Source: Castanea sativa
Lineage: Eukaryota > Streptophyta > Magnoliopsida > Fagales > Fagaceae
Length of the DNA stretch: 64,000 bases
Reading direction: 5' to 3'
NCBI RefSeq assembly: GCF_040712315.1
Contig: NC_134016.1
Span: 50,054,986 to 50,118,985, forward strand
Part shown: positions 33,603 to 46,290 of the stretch, piece after piece
How the letters are laid out: each line of letters starts with the position of its first letter
Position numbering within the stretch: the stretch's first letter is position 1
Notes under the pieces: model-generated
The model's input: only the letters and a program-made list of their open reading frames with translations
Told to the model about the DNA's origin: nothing
Database searches by the model: none
Position numbers and translations under genes: made by a program

Positions 33603-33835
33603 TGTTTGGATACAGCAGCTACGTCTAGCGTCTGCATTTCACCTTTTTTTTTTTAGAAGCACAACAACTTTTAAGAGATTCCAGTGGGTCCTATGCACTG
33701 TTCACGGGACTCACAAACATCTTTTTTTAAAACAAAATTTTCACTAAAAATGGGTCCTACGGTACTATTCACACATTTAAAAATTATTTTGCTACAGTGT
33801 TTTTAGTTTTCAGCAAAATAAGCAGTATCTAAACA
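33603..33835. mobile_element. hAT-like MITE, about 233 bp
   Basis: Ends TGTTTGGATAC and (reverse complement) TGTTTAGATAC are inverted repeats, with the internal 'gtgggtcc...cactgttcacgggac' text common in plant MITEs. It is absent at the corresponding place in segment A (about 10470). The target duplication was not clear because of flanking A-runs. Confidence 0.65.
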
Positions 33836-34388
33836 CACCCTAAAAAAATTTGCTTTTTTTTGGAGTAATGTTATAATGTTGCAATTTTTTTATTTGGATC
33901 TACTACTGAGTCTAGATTAGAACCGAATAGATATTTGGAAAAAGAGTTGGTTTTCGATTCTTTTATTCTATCACAATCAGACCGATCGGATTAGTGATGT
34001 AGTAAATAGTTTTATTCTTGTCTTCCTTCTATTACACTCTCGAATATCAAATTCCCTAAAATCATGGTCAGAGAGTTAGCCAATGAACCATCATTCATTC
34101 TCACTTAAAACTTAAAACAAAGAAAACCCTAACCCCACGTGCGCACCACTTTAACCCTAGTTAACCTTAACCTTAACCCAACCCCAAACTTTGTCCTTAA
34201 TGCCTTTGCTATAAATATATCTATATAGTGAAAAAAGAAGAAGAAGATTTCAAGTATTAGTGTTTTTTTTTTGGAGAGGGTTTCAAACTATAGTGTCCGT
34301 TTGTGATGATAGATCTTTTATCATTAGACCAAAATACCAATAAGTTTTTGGCATAGGAGGGGATTGAACCCTAAATCTCTTATTAACC

Positions 34389-36535
34389 TGTAAAGTTTTA
34401 GATCCCTTTACACAATATGTTTAACCTAATATTAATTTAAGTTGATTAACAAGTTTGTTAATTAAAACTAGGTTAAACATATATATGTAAAACAAATATA
34501 ATGCAGAAAGTAAAGAACACAAAAATTTGATGACCTAGGAAAACCAAACCGGTAAAAAACCTAAGGAGGATTTAACCTAGCTATTCTCAAGGTAAAACAA
34601 ATCCATTATGAAAGAATTGAAGTTTGTACAATAGAACTGTTGAGGTCTAAAATGTATATAGAAAGTATGGTAAAAGGCCCAAGGAGGTGGTACATTAGGC
34701 CAATCTGTGGGAAATAAAAAAATTGGAAAGGAAGAGAAAGATTGGGGCTACAAAGGAAAGAGGGATGATGGACCTAAGGCCCAAAAGGGAGCAAGGAGCC
34801 CATAGGAAAACAGAAAAGGGAAATAAAAGAATTCAGCCCGCCAAGACCAAAGAAAGAAAATGAGCTGCGGAAGGACACCGGGGGGGATTGCCTGGGACCT
34901 TTGGATGTACAGCACGGCTAAAGGAGGATTAAGACAGTTCAGAAGGTCCCAGGAACAAGAAACAGATGGGTCTTCTTCTCGAAGTGACCAATAATACAGC
35001 GCAAGGCTTGAAGATTTGGAAAGCAACAGCTCAGGGGTAGGAAGTCGGTGTCTCAGGAACCCAGAGTAAGAAACCCACGAAAGGAAATGGCTAGGGAAAC
35101 CTTCGGTTTTCCCAGAAGAAGACTTCATTTACTGGGAAAAATGACAAAAGAAAGGGGCGGCTAAAAGGGGTTGAGCCTGAAAAGAGAATGCACACAAAAA
35201 GGGGACTTGGAAGGCAAAAGCGTCTCAGAGTAGAAAGTTAGCAAGACACTTTCAAACAAAAAAACATCAAAAGAAGGAAGCTATGGAAAATAAGGAATGA
35301 AGCAATCGTCAGAAGAGCTGAGATGAAAAAGGGGGCTTTAGTACCCAGGGGGCCAAATGGGAAGAATCAATGGTACCCCGAAACCCTAATGTGACACTAT
35401 AAAAGGGGGAGAGCAACCAACGTTAAAGGAAATATTCAGCAGTAAGGAAATCAGATAGAATCATTGAGAGAAAACTCTATAAAACTCAAGGAAAACAGGG
35501 GAATATCTCCCGGTATCCCAGAAACAGCCACTACAGTACATACTTGGATTCAAAAGGATTCAAACTTTGCAAGTCTTAGATGCTTAAATAATCATCTAAG
35601 TCTATAATTTTTGAGCTTATTTGGACCTTGTATTGTGTCTTAGTGATCGCATTTGTAATCCATAACTAAGAAAAATTAATAGATTAGTTCTTATTGATTT
35701 GAGAATCCCGAACAATTAATCTGCGTTTTATTGTTATAATCTTATCTTCCTTTGCTATTTTCTTGTTGCTCAACACATATTCTCGCTTGTTAGTGTGTAC
35801 GTATTGCAGGATTCTTGCCCTGTGCACCACTTGGTTCTGTAAACAGCTCATTTAGCTGCGGTGAACCAAGCCCAGTCCCTTTAAACTGCAATGAGAGAGC
35901 TCGGTGTCCTTGCTTAAACTTGGGCCTGGACACCGTCCAAAAAAAAATTGACTCTCACAAGAACTTAGACCACTAACATCTTATTGCTAACTCAAGTAGA
36001 AAACTTACTACCACAACCACGCGACAGCTCTAAGTCCATGGACTACTCTTTTTTTTATCCACTACAACCACAAGTTCACCTGCTTGTAACTTTGAGATTC
36101 CGCTCAAAGATTTCAGGTCTTCTTTAAATTCTTTATGCTGCAACTAAAGCGATCACCAAGTTCTTGACATGAATCTTGATCTTGATAACCCTAAGTGTAT
36201 ATGAAGGTAAATATCTCTAGATCTCAAAAGAGATTCAACACACAACACATCCAAGACCTCTAAAACGTAGTTAGGGTTTTTCTTTTTATATGTGAAGTAA
36301 AACATAAAACCCTGCACGTCAAACGGGCTTGGGCTGAATTGGAAAATCTGCAGAAAATTAAATCTGCACGATTCCCGATCGATCGAATCTAATTTTTGAT
36401 CGATCGAGCCTTGCAGAATTTGTCCAATAATTTCTGCAATCACTCAATTCCAATTTTACAATTAAACATACTTTGAGCAAGTCTAAACCTAGACAAGTTC
36501 TAATACATTAGTCCCTAAGGTCTTAGAACCTAACA
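34389..36535 (-). mobile_element. Copia-like solo LTR (antisense), itself split by another LTR
   Basis: On the minus strand it begins TGTTAGGTTCTAAGACC at 36535 and ends ...GATCTAAAACTTTACA at 34389 (TG...CA). Removing the nested piece leaves about 850 bp. Flanking 5-mers (taacc left, caatc right) agree at three of five bases, so the target duplication is decayed. The text near 34530-34600 (gacctaggaaaaccaaaccgg) resembles the 3' part of Copia-type LTRs. There is no internal coding region. Confidence 0.65.
34638..35939 (+). mobile_element. Nested solo LTR, about 1.3 kb
   Basis: Begins TGTTGAGGTCTAAAATG, ends CACCGTCCA, and contains a TATA box (TATAAAAG, 35398-35405) followed by downstream text typical of an R-U5 region. 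It lacks coding capacity (the open frame at 34748-35128 on minus is judged chance). No clear 5-bp target duplication was found, so the ends are approximate. Confidence 0.6.
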
Positions 36536-39301
36536 CAATCATTAGAGACTTTACCAGTTGAACTAATTGGAACTGGAAGAGAGAGGGAGAGGAATCGTTT
36601 GTCGCACACTATTAGTGTCCTTAATGCCCCAAACTTTGTACTTTCTCTCTGCTCAACGTAGATGGCATCATAGACTTAATTGGAATATTTCTATATGGAC
36701 CATCGAAAGCCTCTTCCATCCTTAATTCTATGAGAGGAGGGTGAATAACCTTTTCTTGATTTTGAGTGCTTGAGATCAATGGTTAGATTGTTCGATACTG
36801 AATGTGGATCATTTTTTATAGGAGATAGAAACTGAATGTGGATCATTAAAAGCACTTAACATGGTCTGAATTTTGAAACACACGAAGTCCTTGGCCAACA
36901 TTTGCATGAGTGGCGTTTCAAAGGTCTTAGTAGAGGAAGCTTTTGTGGCCGCTTGTAGTGTAAAGGGTCTGTTTTGGCCAACTTTCCGGGGGTTTTTTTC
37001 GTATAGTGTAAAGGGTCTGTTTTGGATTGAGGGTAGAGAGAGAATTTGGAGGATAATGAATGATTTTGTTTTGGGGTGTGGTGATATAAGAAGACCATAT
37101 GGTGGTATTAAATAATCTAACTTTGTATATTTATTAATAACTATTTTTGTTAATAATCTTTATAATAACCCAAAATGTCATCAGATTGACACTCAAATGC
37201 CTACTTTTTAATATCATTAAAAATCTCATTTGTTGACTACCGGCATTTTTCTTTTCTTTTTTTATTATTTAATTTCTTGAAAAATATGTTAACTTCTATT
37301 TCTTTTAATGTATTGTATTAACTTGATTTTAACCAAATCAAATTGAGATCATAGCTATTCTTGCCCCCTCTCCTCTTTGGGGTGAAAGTGAGACAAGTCA
37401 AGGGTGGGCTGAGTTTGAGATATTTTGTTAGGTAATTTCGAAGTTGACTAGATAAAGATAAAAGACGAGAAAATATCTCCATGAGAATGTGAATCACAAA
37501 GGTTTTTTTGCCATTCCCATTAATCAAGTTCGTTGTGGCAAGTTTTAGAAGTTTATTTCCGAACCCATCATGTTTCATTTGAAAAGGGCCGAATTGGGTT
37601 TGCCTTCTTCCATCTTCCACAAATAGATTGTTACCAATTCAACGCAGCCCAATCCAAACCTGAAATGGTCCTTCCCCAAGTCCAACTCTCAACTCCAACA
37701 TCTAGACCTCACTAATGAGTAGTGACACTGGTCACCTTACTACCAAATTCGAAGTAGTAAAGAGTATAGACATTGTGATCTCAAAAAATAGTCACTTCAA
37801 GGATACTTGGGCGGTGGGCTCAATAGACTTAAAAAACATGTCGCATATTAGAAACTTCTAAATTTTATTTATCACACTATCAGTTCAAGAGATTTTCGAA
37901 GTATCTTATGAGCAAAGAGTAAAATAAACAAACTTAAGGTTAGAATCTCATTTCCTTGAAATTACCCCATTTTGGTTTCATGTTTGTAACTGATTAAAGT
38001 AAAACACATTGGCTCCTATTATCGCAAACCCCATAAGAAATTTTTTGTTAAATAAAACATTTAATGTATCATTATTAGATTCATAATTCATTCATGGAGC
38101 AAAACAATCATAAAAGAATCTATCATTAACAGACAGACATTTCTTATTGAACTTCCATTGCAAATTTTGTCTTTACATAAAGAGATGTATACAGTTTTGC
38201 AGTATTGTGAGTATGACAAATCATTCAGGCTAACTTAGAAAATTCAAGAGAGAAAAAGAAAGCACTTAATCCATAGTCGTAGAAATCAATAGGGTACTTG
38301 ATGTTGTTAATCCTCCAACCGGACTCTCATCAAAACTTACCCAACAAATTTTTTAAATACAGTGTTAAAAAAGAGTTTTTTTTTTTTTTTTGTCAGCCAT
38401 TTTGGAGGCTTTGGAATGCTGCAGAAAGCAATGGTTATGGAGTTATACGTATTGGTTTTGCATTCAAGCTCACTTCAAATGCACTTTATTTGTGAAGCTA
38501 ATTTTGTTGAACCGTCTCATCATAAGCAAGAATTTGAGCGTATAACTGTTCTTGCAAGAAAAACATTACTAGTTTGTTTTCCTTGCCTCTCAATTGAATA
38601 TTACTGGTTTGTTTTCATTGCCTCTCAATTGAATATTACTAGTTTCACTTGAAAGCTAATATCCTCTAGTCATTACTAATGCTTATTTTTCTTGTAGGGC
38701 CATCAACTGTCATAGAATTGGTAATGCATAATAAGAAATATCTAGCTTCTGTAGACACTAGTAATTTTCTGAATTTTCAGTGTATTAGTTTTATTTTTCA
38801 TTAATCTAGGAACCAAATATCATGAGAGGAACGCACTTGCAAAAGGGTATGCATCATAACTAAGGAACGAAATAAGATGTCTACACTAGTACAATTCGAT
38901 ATATTTTATCCAGAATATTTTAGAAAAGTATTAGCATTGATTTATTGGAATATTTTAGAGGAGTATTAGCATTGATTTATTGATCAGTATACCCCAATCG
39001 TATATCAAGAAGGTATTGACTACTCAGTCCTCACTAAATTAATAATTAATTAAAATATAAATAATATATTATAAGCTTATAAAAATTAGTAAAATTGGCA
39101 ACCAAAAAAAAATCTCACACATTTAAGTAACTTTTAAAATGTAAATTTACAATTTTTATAAATCAAATAAAAATAATACTAATAAAATATTAAGGTGTTA
39201 GATAAGTTAAAATAATATTTATACTAAATATAGTAAAGGACAGCGCCAAGCCACACCCTTTTGGCTTTTTTTTTTTGGAAAAAGAATTTTGGGTTATTAA
39301 A

Positions 39302-39772
39302 TATGGAGGAAGGAGGGAGATAATGGAAATTGTGGTGGCACCAGCAGGACCAATGTTCCAAGTTGTGACCTTGAGTGGAAACACATAACACATGACAATG
39401 ACCTCAGGCACACACTCTTTAAGTATTGGAGGAGCCAAGAAGTTTACAAATATTTAGATAAGATCACAGATACTCTTGTTCAAGGTATATTTGATGTTGG
39501 GAAAAAGGCAGTGCATGCGATTTGTGGCGGGTATATAAGTGGAATGTTTGTGTTTTTCTTCACAGAAGGGCCTCTTTACAACTTTTGGGATGCAAAGAAG
39601 AGTGATACTGCAAAGTTTGAAAGATTCTATAGTGAGATGCTGGAGCAAGGAATATGGTTTGCTCCTTCAAATTTTGAGGCTGCATTTGCAAGCTTGGCAC
39701 ATACTCCTGAAGAGTGAAGATATCAAAAAAAAAACAATAGCAGCTGCTGAGCAGATTTTAGTGCAGATTTAG
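39302..39772 (+). pseudogene. Glutamate-1-semialdehyde 2,1-aminomutase, 3' end remnant (copy B)
   Basis: Paralogue of the remnant at 14683. It shares YGGRREIME at the left edge, GKKAVHAICGGYISGMF, EGPLYNFWDAKKSDTAKFER, the FAPSNFEAAFASLAHTPEE block and the same frameshift before KKTIAAAEQILVQI. A few sites are closer to the functional family than in copy A (for example FAPSNFE against FAPLNFE, and FTEGP against FPEGP). It has its own extra insertion near 39385 and a different frame slip near 39440. The shared defects date the damage before the A/B duplication. Confidence 0.85.
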
Positions 39773-40319
39773 GGTGGCAATTCCTGCGTCCATAGCCTCG
39801 GATTTTCTGTTGCCCCTCAAGCATAATTGTTGTTTTGTAGGTGAATTGAGAGTGTGTATCACTATTAAGTTTATAATCAATTTTATGCAGCAAAACAATC
39901 ATAAAAGAATCTCTCATTAACGGACGGGCATTTCTCATTGAAATTTCATTGTAGATTGTCTTTACATAGAGAGAGATGTATACATCAATATTGTCAGTCT
40001 GACAAATCATTCAGGCTAAACTTAAAAATAGGCAAGAAAGGAAAAGGAAGTACTTAATCCATAGTTGTAGAAATCAATAAGGTATTTGATGTTGTCAATC
40101 TTCCTACCTTCTGATAGAACTCTGACAGTCATCAAAACCACAGATTTTTTTATAAACACAATCACCAATATGCACTTGTACAGATGAATGCTGGAACAGA
40201 CACAGTATGCTTCTGTAGCTAAAGCTTGGACACCGGGGCAAGCTATTCCCCAACTCTACACAATTGCTATTACATTATAGAACACGAGCAGACAATTTTC
40301 CTAGGTGAATCATCAATCT

Positions 40320-40840
40320 TCTTTTCTGCTCAGACAAAGCACCACGCAATATCAAACTAAGCAGCTTTCATTAATCACAAGCTTAAAAGAAATTGTTAGG
40401 GCTGGTGAATCATGGATGCCATAAAAATTGACTCAATCAATATCCACATGTAAGCAAACACACTTGTCAACACTAACAAAAATCAGCATAAGATACCAAT
40501 TACCAACAACTTTCAATATTCAATTAGATTAATAATAAAAAATTATGAGGCTAAAAGATAGGAAAGGCATCCAACAATCTTCTTTTCTGTTCAGACAAAG
40601 CACCACACAATATCAACCTAGGCAGCTTTCAGCAATCACAAGCTTAAAAGAAGTTGTTAGGGATGGTGAATCATGGATGCCATAAAAATTGAATCAGTCA
40701 ATATCCACATGTAAGCAAACACACTTGTCAACACTAACAAAAATCAACATAAGATACCAATTACCAACAACTTTCAATATTCAATTAGATTAATAATAAA
40801 AAATTATGAAGCTAAAAAATAGGAAAGGCGTCCAATTAGA
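40320..40840. repeat. Tandem pair of about 270-bp units (segment B)
   Basis: Equivalent of 17205-17725; both units are retained with independent point differences. Confidence 0.8.
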
Positions 40841-41843
40841 TTTTTTTTATAGGTAAATATCCAATTAGATTAATAATGCATATTTAACACCATGGGGAAA
40901 AAAAATTCATATTTGGTCCCAAGTCTCCTATTACATGTCCCGAGCACATATATGAAACTTGCATGTTGAACCCCTCAACAAACCTTATAAAGTTTTAAAT
41001 TGGCAGCATGGTTTGTTTAATGTGGGAAATCTATTTCAATTTGTAAGGGATTGGACCTTAATTTCTTAGGTAAAAGAAAACCCTCAAAGAACATAAATAA
41101 ATATTTCTTTCGGGAAGAGAAAAATCTCCAGGGAAGAAAGAGAAGAAAGAAGGAACTTCATCCAAGGAAATCAAAGCTTGACCTTGAGAAGAACATTGTA
41201 TAAAAGATTTCACATACCCCATATTAATTGTCCAATCAAGTTCCACACAGAACTAGGTGAGTCTAAACTTGACATAATTGCTGCAATAAAAGACAGCAAC
41301 ATGCTAAGAATGACAGTAATTAATATAACCTCCATTCTTGGAACATTACTACAACATTTCTCATGAAGGACTTTGTGAGGCATTAAGCTTGGAGGTCCTA
41401 TTGTTTGCATTTGGGTCCTTCACATAAAAGACCTCTCCTGGTGAGTCTTGTGGTTGATAGTCTGACCATGATTAAAGTTATAGCTCCATCTTAAATATCT
41501 TCCTTATTGCAGTATTGACTACTCTAAAAGGGGCTTTTGTTCTCCCAAATAGCATAAAGCATAACTGGATACCCAAACTATATGAACAATCAGTAAAAAT
41601 AAAACCTACTCCAAAAAATAGGGTACCATATTGTGTACATGTGAACTGAGCTATCAGCAAGTGGAAGTTTCTATTCATGTGAGCTCAACTCAGTACTAAA
41701 AACTTTTATTTTTTATTTAAAAAAAAAAACATAATCAAGTTCATACACAAGCATTAAACTAAATTCCAAAGCCAATAGAATATAAAAAGCATCCTCATTG
41801 CGGAACAAAACATTCATCATATATTCATCCACTATGGAATCAC

Positions 41844-44141
41844 CTGTTTTGGTCTTTGCCAGGGATGGCTGTACGACTACATGCATTATGATAACACCAC
41901 TGCCATTATCACCAAAGGGCATTTTACATTGGCCAACAGTCTTGTTGTTTTCCAAAATTTTACCGGAATTAATCAGTTTCACTTCACTTGCTGCCTTTGG
42001 GTTGATTGTTTTACCTAACAATCAAAAAGATCATCGTAAAAAGAGTCAAAACAAAGCACAGAAAATTAAACCTCTAAATTAACAAATTTATTATTTAAAA
42101 AAATCAAAAAAATTACTAAAGAAAACATTGACAAGCAAGATTGATCAACATTTTAACTGCTTTCAAATTCACAAAACTGAAACAACAACAACAACAACAA
42201 ACTGTTTAACCCTCAGTACCACAAAATTTGTCAATCAAAACCCAACAGTTCAAAATACCAAATGCTGTAAGAAAATGCTAAAGCTACTATTGATTTTACT
42301 ACCAAAAGATAACCTTACAGACCGACCTGACGATAAATATGATTGATGCTACATTAACAACATAATAAATAAATTTCTAAATTACCTTTTCCTTCTAGGA
42401 AAGTGCTAAAACTATTACAAATTTTTACACAAAAGACTTACTTTATTTTTTATAGGTAAACCAGTATTTTATTGAGCAGAACTACCGCGTGAATGAACGA
42501 ACACAAAGAAGTCTAAAGAATTACAAGGGCTATGTACAGGAAGATAATGATTATAAAAACTCAAGAATGGAGTCACAATCGGTGTAAAGCCCCACGCTTG
42601 AGACCAATCAAACAACAATCTAGCAAACAGCTCAACCAACTGGATTCTTGAAATTTCCTTATCCTTAAAAATATGACAATTATTTTACCACCACAAAGTC
42701 TACATAACGGAACCAAATTCCAAAAAATCTGAAAAAAATTTTACCCACCCAATTCCGCCATCAAAACAAAAGGTGAGGGAACATTTTTGGTAATACCCAA
42801 TAAAACCCAAAGAAATGAAAGACAAAACTCCACAAAGGTTATGTAACACTGCAATGTAACAAAAGGTGCTCTACTGTCTCCCCACTACAATGACACATAC
42901 AACAAAACCTACTAAAGTGTATCATTCTTCACTTAATAAGATTATCATAAGTGAGGAATGAAGATCTTCCTCCATGTTCCCGTCCGCTCAAAGAACTGTT
43001 AAATAAGATTATTTTACCACAAAAATATTTACAAACAAACTTTGTGACAAATATAATTGTGTCACTTTTTTTGTCATTAGTAACACATCAGCTTGTAAGA
43101 TCATGTATAATAAATTTTATAATACCTATGTAGTAAACAACCTTAAACCAACCTATCTTAATTTGAATCAGTACAAAAATACATGAAAATCAGAATCCCT
43201 ATTAGCTCTTAATAGAAATCTAATTTTGCACTAAGTGTCCATCAAAACAAAAGGTCAGGGACTGTTTTTGGTAATACCCAATAAAACCCAAAGGAATGAA
43301 AGACAAAACTCCACAAAGCATATGCAACACTGCAATGTAACAAAAGGTGCTCCACTGTTTCCCCACTACAATGACACATACAACACCACCTACTAGAGTG
43401 TATCATTCCTCCCTTAATAAGATTATCACAAATGAGGATCGTCCTCCATGTTCCCGTCCATACAAAGAACTCTTAATAAAATTATTTGCCACGCAAAACT
43501 TACAAACCAACAACGTGCCGAATATAATTGTGTCACTTTTTTTGTCATTAGTAACACATCAGCTTGTAAGATCATTTCTAGCAACCTAACCATCCTATCT
43601 TAATTTGAATCAGTAAGAAAATACGCGAAAATCAGAACCCAAATTAGCTTTCAATAGTAGTCTAATTTTGTGCGAAGTGTCCATTTTAGTAATTTTATTA
43701 AAATTTCTGCGTCAAGTGATCCATTCATAATACTCTATTACATGTTTCTGCAAATTTCATAATACCTATGCAGTCAATAAACAACCTTAAACCATCCTAT
43801 CTTAATCTGAATCAGTAATCTAATTTTATGTTGTATGTTTATGCAAGTAAACACGAGTTACAACCTTAAATCATTACTAATAAAGATCCACAAAACCCAG
43901 ATTAACAAAACAATAAAAAAATTACAATCAAAGATTAAATTAAGAAAAACCCAATTGAGAAAATTGAATTTAGGAAACTGGGTCATAGTCAAAAAGGCAA
44001 AAAGAACAAACCTTTGGGCCAATCGGAGACGACCCTCTGCTTAAGCGTATCGACGGTGGAGGTCGATGAGTACCGAAATGGGCCCAAATCAGACCCATCG
44101 TACAGCCTGAACTTTATGTCAACTAAATCCTCCTCCGGCAT
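41844..44141 (-). CDS. Membrane-anchored ubiquitin-fold protein (MUB), exons 1-2; C-terminal exon not found
   Basis: Exon 1 (44141 down to 44012) encodes MPEEDLVDIKFRLYDGSDLG, then PFRYSSTSTVDTLKQRVVSDWPK. Exon 2 (42014 down to 41844) encodes TINPKAASEVKLINSGKILE, NNKTVGQCKMPFG and VIIMHVVVQPSLAKTKT. Both joins are GT-AG and phase 1. This is the ubiquitin-like fold of plant MUBs, which are prenylated on a C-terminal CaaX cysteine, sit at the plasma membrane and dock E2 enzymes. No exon ending in such a box is visible in the next 450 bp, and past 41384 lies duplicated segment B. The gene may be truncated, or the last exon may lie beyond inserted DNA. Intron 1 is 2.0 kb and filled with LINE debris. 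Confidence 0.85.
42440..43040 (-). mobile_element. LINE 3' fragment in MUB intron 1 (zf-RVT region)
   Basis: The minus-strand translation contains CMCHCSGETVEHLLLHCSVT, the zinc-finger-like region at the C-terminus of plant LINE ORF2, with several stops. The 3' end is at about 42440 with a T-rich run in plus orientation, as expected for a reverse-oriented poly-A tail. Confidence 0.7.
43243..43580. repeat. Second copy of LINE debris, tandem offset about 470 bp
   Basis: The text 'catcaaaacaaaaggt', 'ggtaatacccaataaaaccc', 'ccccactacaatgacacat' and 'gtaacacatcagcttgtaag' repeats that of 42770-43100. The tail 'ttaaacca(a)cctatcttaat(t/c)tgaatcagta' occurs three times (about 43143, 43585, 43787). 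Intron 1 has thus undergone internal tandem duplication. Confidence 0.75.
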
Positions 44142-44600
44142 CTGCGACACCGTTTTGACTTTTCCTCCTCCAATCGCTTCCTTCCACGTGTCCCAAACCG
44201 ACCGCAGCTTTATAAAATAAAAAAAAGATCTAGTATTTATTTGGTGAAATTAAGGAAACAACAACAACAACAACAACAACATAAGATGAATGGTTTTTTT
44301 TTTACCTTTTTTTGATGATGATGATGATGATCTTTGTTTTGGCTTTTGGGTTTGAGTTTTTTTTTTTTTTTTTTTTTTGGAAAAAAAAAAATGGGATTTT
44401 TTTGTTTTGTTTTTGTTTTTGGTGTTTTGTATGTGTGTGTGTGTGTGGTGGTTTTGAAAGATCGAAGGTTAGTTGGGTGAGCTGAAGAAGACAAAACAAA
44501 AGTGGGTTTCTTTTTCTTTTCTGAATTCTTCAATCCAAAAACTTGAAAAAAGAAAAAAAGAAAAAAAAAAAAAAACCAACAACTATGTAGTACACAACGC
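44142..44600 (-). promoter_or_regulatory. MUB 5' leader and proximal promoter region
   Basis: Upstream of the MUB start the strand holds (GTT)n at about 44258-44280, (GAT)n at 44316-44331, long A/T homopolymers at 44359-44391, and (GT)n at 44431-44446. No clear TATA box. Low-complexity leaders are common in plant housekeeping genes. The open frames here are low complexity. Confidence 0.4.
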
Positions 44601-45129
44601 GTTTTTGATTGCCATACAGTGTAGGTAGGAATGTCGACATCTAAACGACAGCGTTTAGTATCATTACGAAAATGACAACACCTTTTTTTTTTTAAGATAT
44701 TAAAAAAAAAAAATATTAAGATTTATCTCTTTAAATATAAAGTTACAAGTTATGACCTTCTTTCCATATTATTTGATAGTTAAAAGACTAGGGAGATTTC
44801 AACTATTAGAGATTCACATTAAGAATTTTAAAAAATATAGGATAAATTTTTAACGACCTACTTTACAATTCCCCACACGTTAAAGTTTCCACTTTTTTAT
44901 TATTTTATTTATAATAATATAAAAAATTTATTAAAATAATAATAAAATAATTTCTACAAAAATCAACGACCACAAAATCATTAAAATATAATAAGTTGTT
45001 ACAGTGAGCTCTCGTTAATGAGAGTTCACACTAACAGGAAGTCAAATTATTTTAGATATGGCATCTTTGATGAAGCATGATTTTTGTGGTTTAAGAGGTT
45101 AAAAATAGTTTTTGAGTGTGTTTGACATT

Positions 45130-46290
45130 CTTGTTGTGAATACTATATTAAGATTAATATAATTTTTAATCTAATCTAATAGTGTATAAATGTCGGAGCA
45201 AGATCTAGGTATAATACTTAAGCGTCATTTCTTAAATTTTTCTTTTAAAATTTAGTCATGTAGTCGTACTTAATTAAAAGTACACTTTCATCATGTGAGG
45301 AAAAAAGCTATATGGTTGAATTTTAAGAGGAAAATTTAAGGAACAACACCTAAGTTTTGTCCATAATGTCATATTATTTTTAGCGGTGGAGCTACACACA
45401 TGGGTGGGGGCCATGGCCCCCCAAAAATTTAAAAAATTCGTTACTATGTGGCGATTAAATAAGTTATTGACTTATTAAAAAGAATCTTGTGACTAAAATT
45501 ACACATGAAATATATATATATATATATATCAATAAGATTAATATATTTTTTAATCTAATCTAATAGTGTATATAATGTCGAAGCAAAACTTAGGTATAAT
45601 ATTTAGGTACTATTTCTTAGGTTCTCATTTTAAAAGTCAACCATGTAGTGATACTTAACTAAAAATACACTTCTATCTTATGGGAAAAAAAAAAAAAACC
45701 ATATAGTTGATTTTTGTTTTCTATTTTCAAAAACTTGTTTTTGGGAATATAAAGAAAAAACAATTTTCTTGTATTTTTGAAATAAAAAACATGTTTGGTT
45801 AGTTGAAATTAAAAATATAGTTTTTTGAAGAAAAAAATATAAAATATTAAAATATGTTGCTACTAGGATTTGAATTCTAATGTTAACTCATTAAATGAGA
45901 CATATTCATTAAATTAAATGCGAATTTTCATTAACTTTTGAAAATTAGAAACTAAAAACAGTTTTTTGCATGTTTTCAGTTTCCTTTACAAATTGAGTTT
46001 TGAGAACAATTTTTGTTTTCTATTCATTTTAGGTTGCCAAACAAGTTTTTTAGTCTTAAAAATGGAAAATTGTGTTTGAAAACAGAACATAAGGGAAAAA
46101 AATAATTACCAAACATATCCTAAGTTTTTGTCCATAATGTCATTATTTTTAGGGGTGGAGCTACACACATGGGTGGGGGCCACCCCCCCCCCCCCCATTT
46201 TAAAAAATTCCTTACAATGTGGTGATTAAAAAGTCATTGACTCATTAAAAAGAATCTTGTAACTAAAACTACATATGAAATGTCTCTTTA
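45130..46290. repeat. Tandem duplication of an AT-rich block, copies about 375 and 770 bp apart
   Basis: 45155-45360 matches 45535-45700 (aatctaatctaatagtgtat, ttaggtataat, aaagtacactt/aaaatacactt). 45350-45515 matches 46115-46290 (tttgtccataatgtcat, gtggagctacacacatgggt, aaaaagaatcttgt). The second copy is interrupted by about 420 bp at 45700-46120. Confidence 0.75.

Larger units (their letters stand above)
34274..36573 (-). mobile_element. SINE copy in segment B, split by an LTR insertion
   Basis: 34274-34388 holds the distal part and 36539-36573 the head (A-box side) of the same SINE found at 11306-11454. The text resumes in register across the gap (ctaaatctcttatt ... attagagactttaccagttgaac). 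The 2.15 kb between them is an LTR carrying a second LTR. Confidence 0.75.
30679..41384. repeat. Segment B of the large direct duplication (paralogue of 7998-18358)
   Basis: Collinear with segment A as described there. B-only insertions are 31897-32046, about 32166-32480, 33130-33562, 33603-33835 and 34389-36535. The left junction joins a TPD1-intron 2 fragment (to about 30660) to the start of the segment through a short filler that matches RPL27. No gene is recognised in B other than the aminomutase remnant. Confidence 0.85.

Noticed and set aside
34748..35128. 126-codon minus-strand frame
   Set aside because: It lies inside the nested LTR and reads antisense to it, with no protein family resemblance.
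37250..39200. Search for further genes in segment B
   Set aside because: Only duplicated non-coding text was found; short frames such as 37318-37620 repeat those in A and carry no motif.
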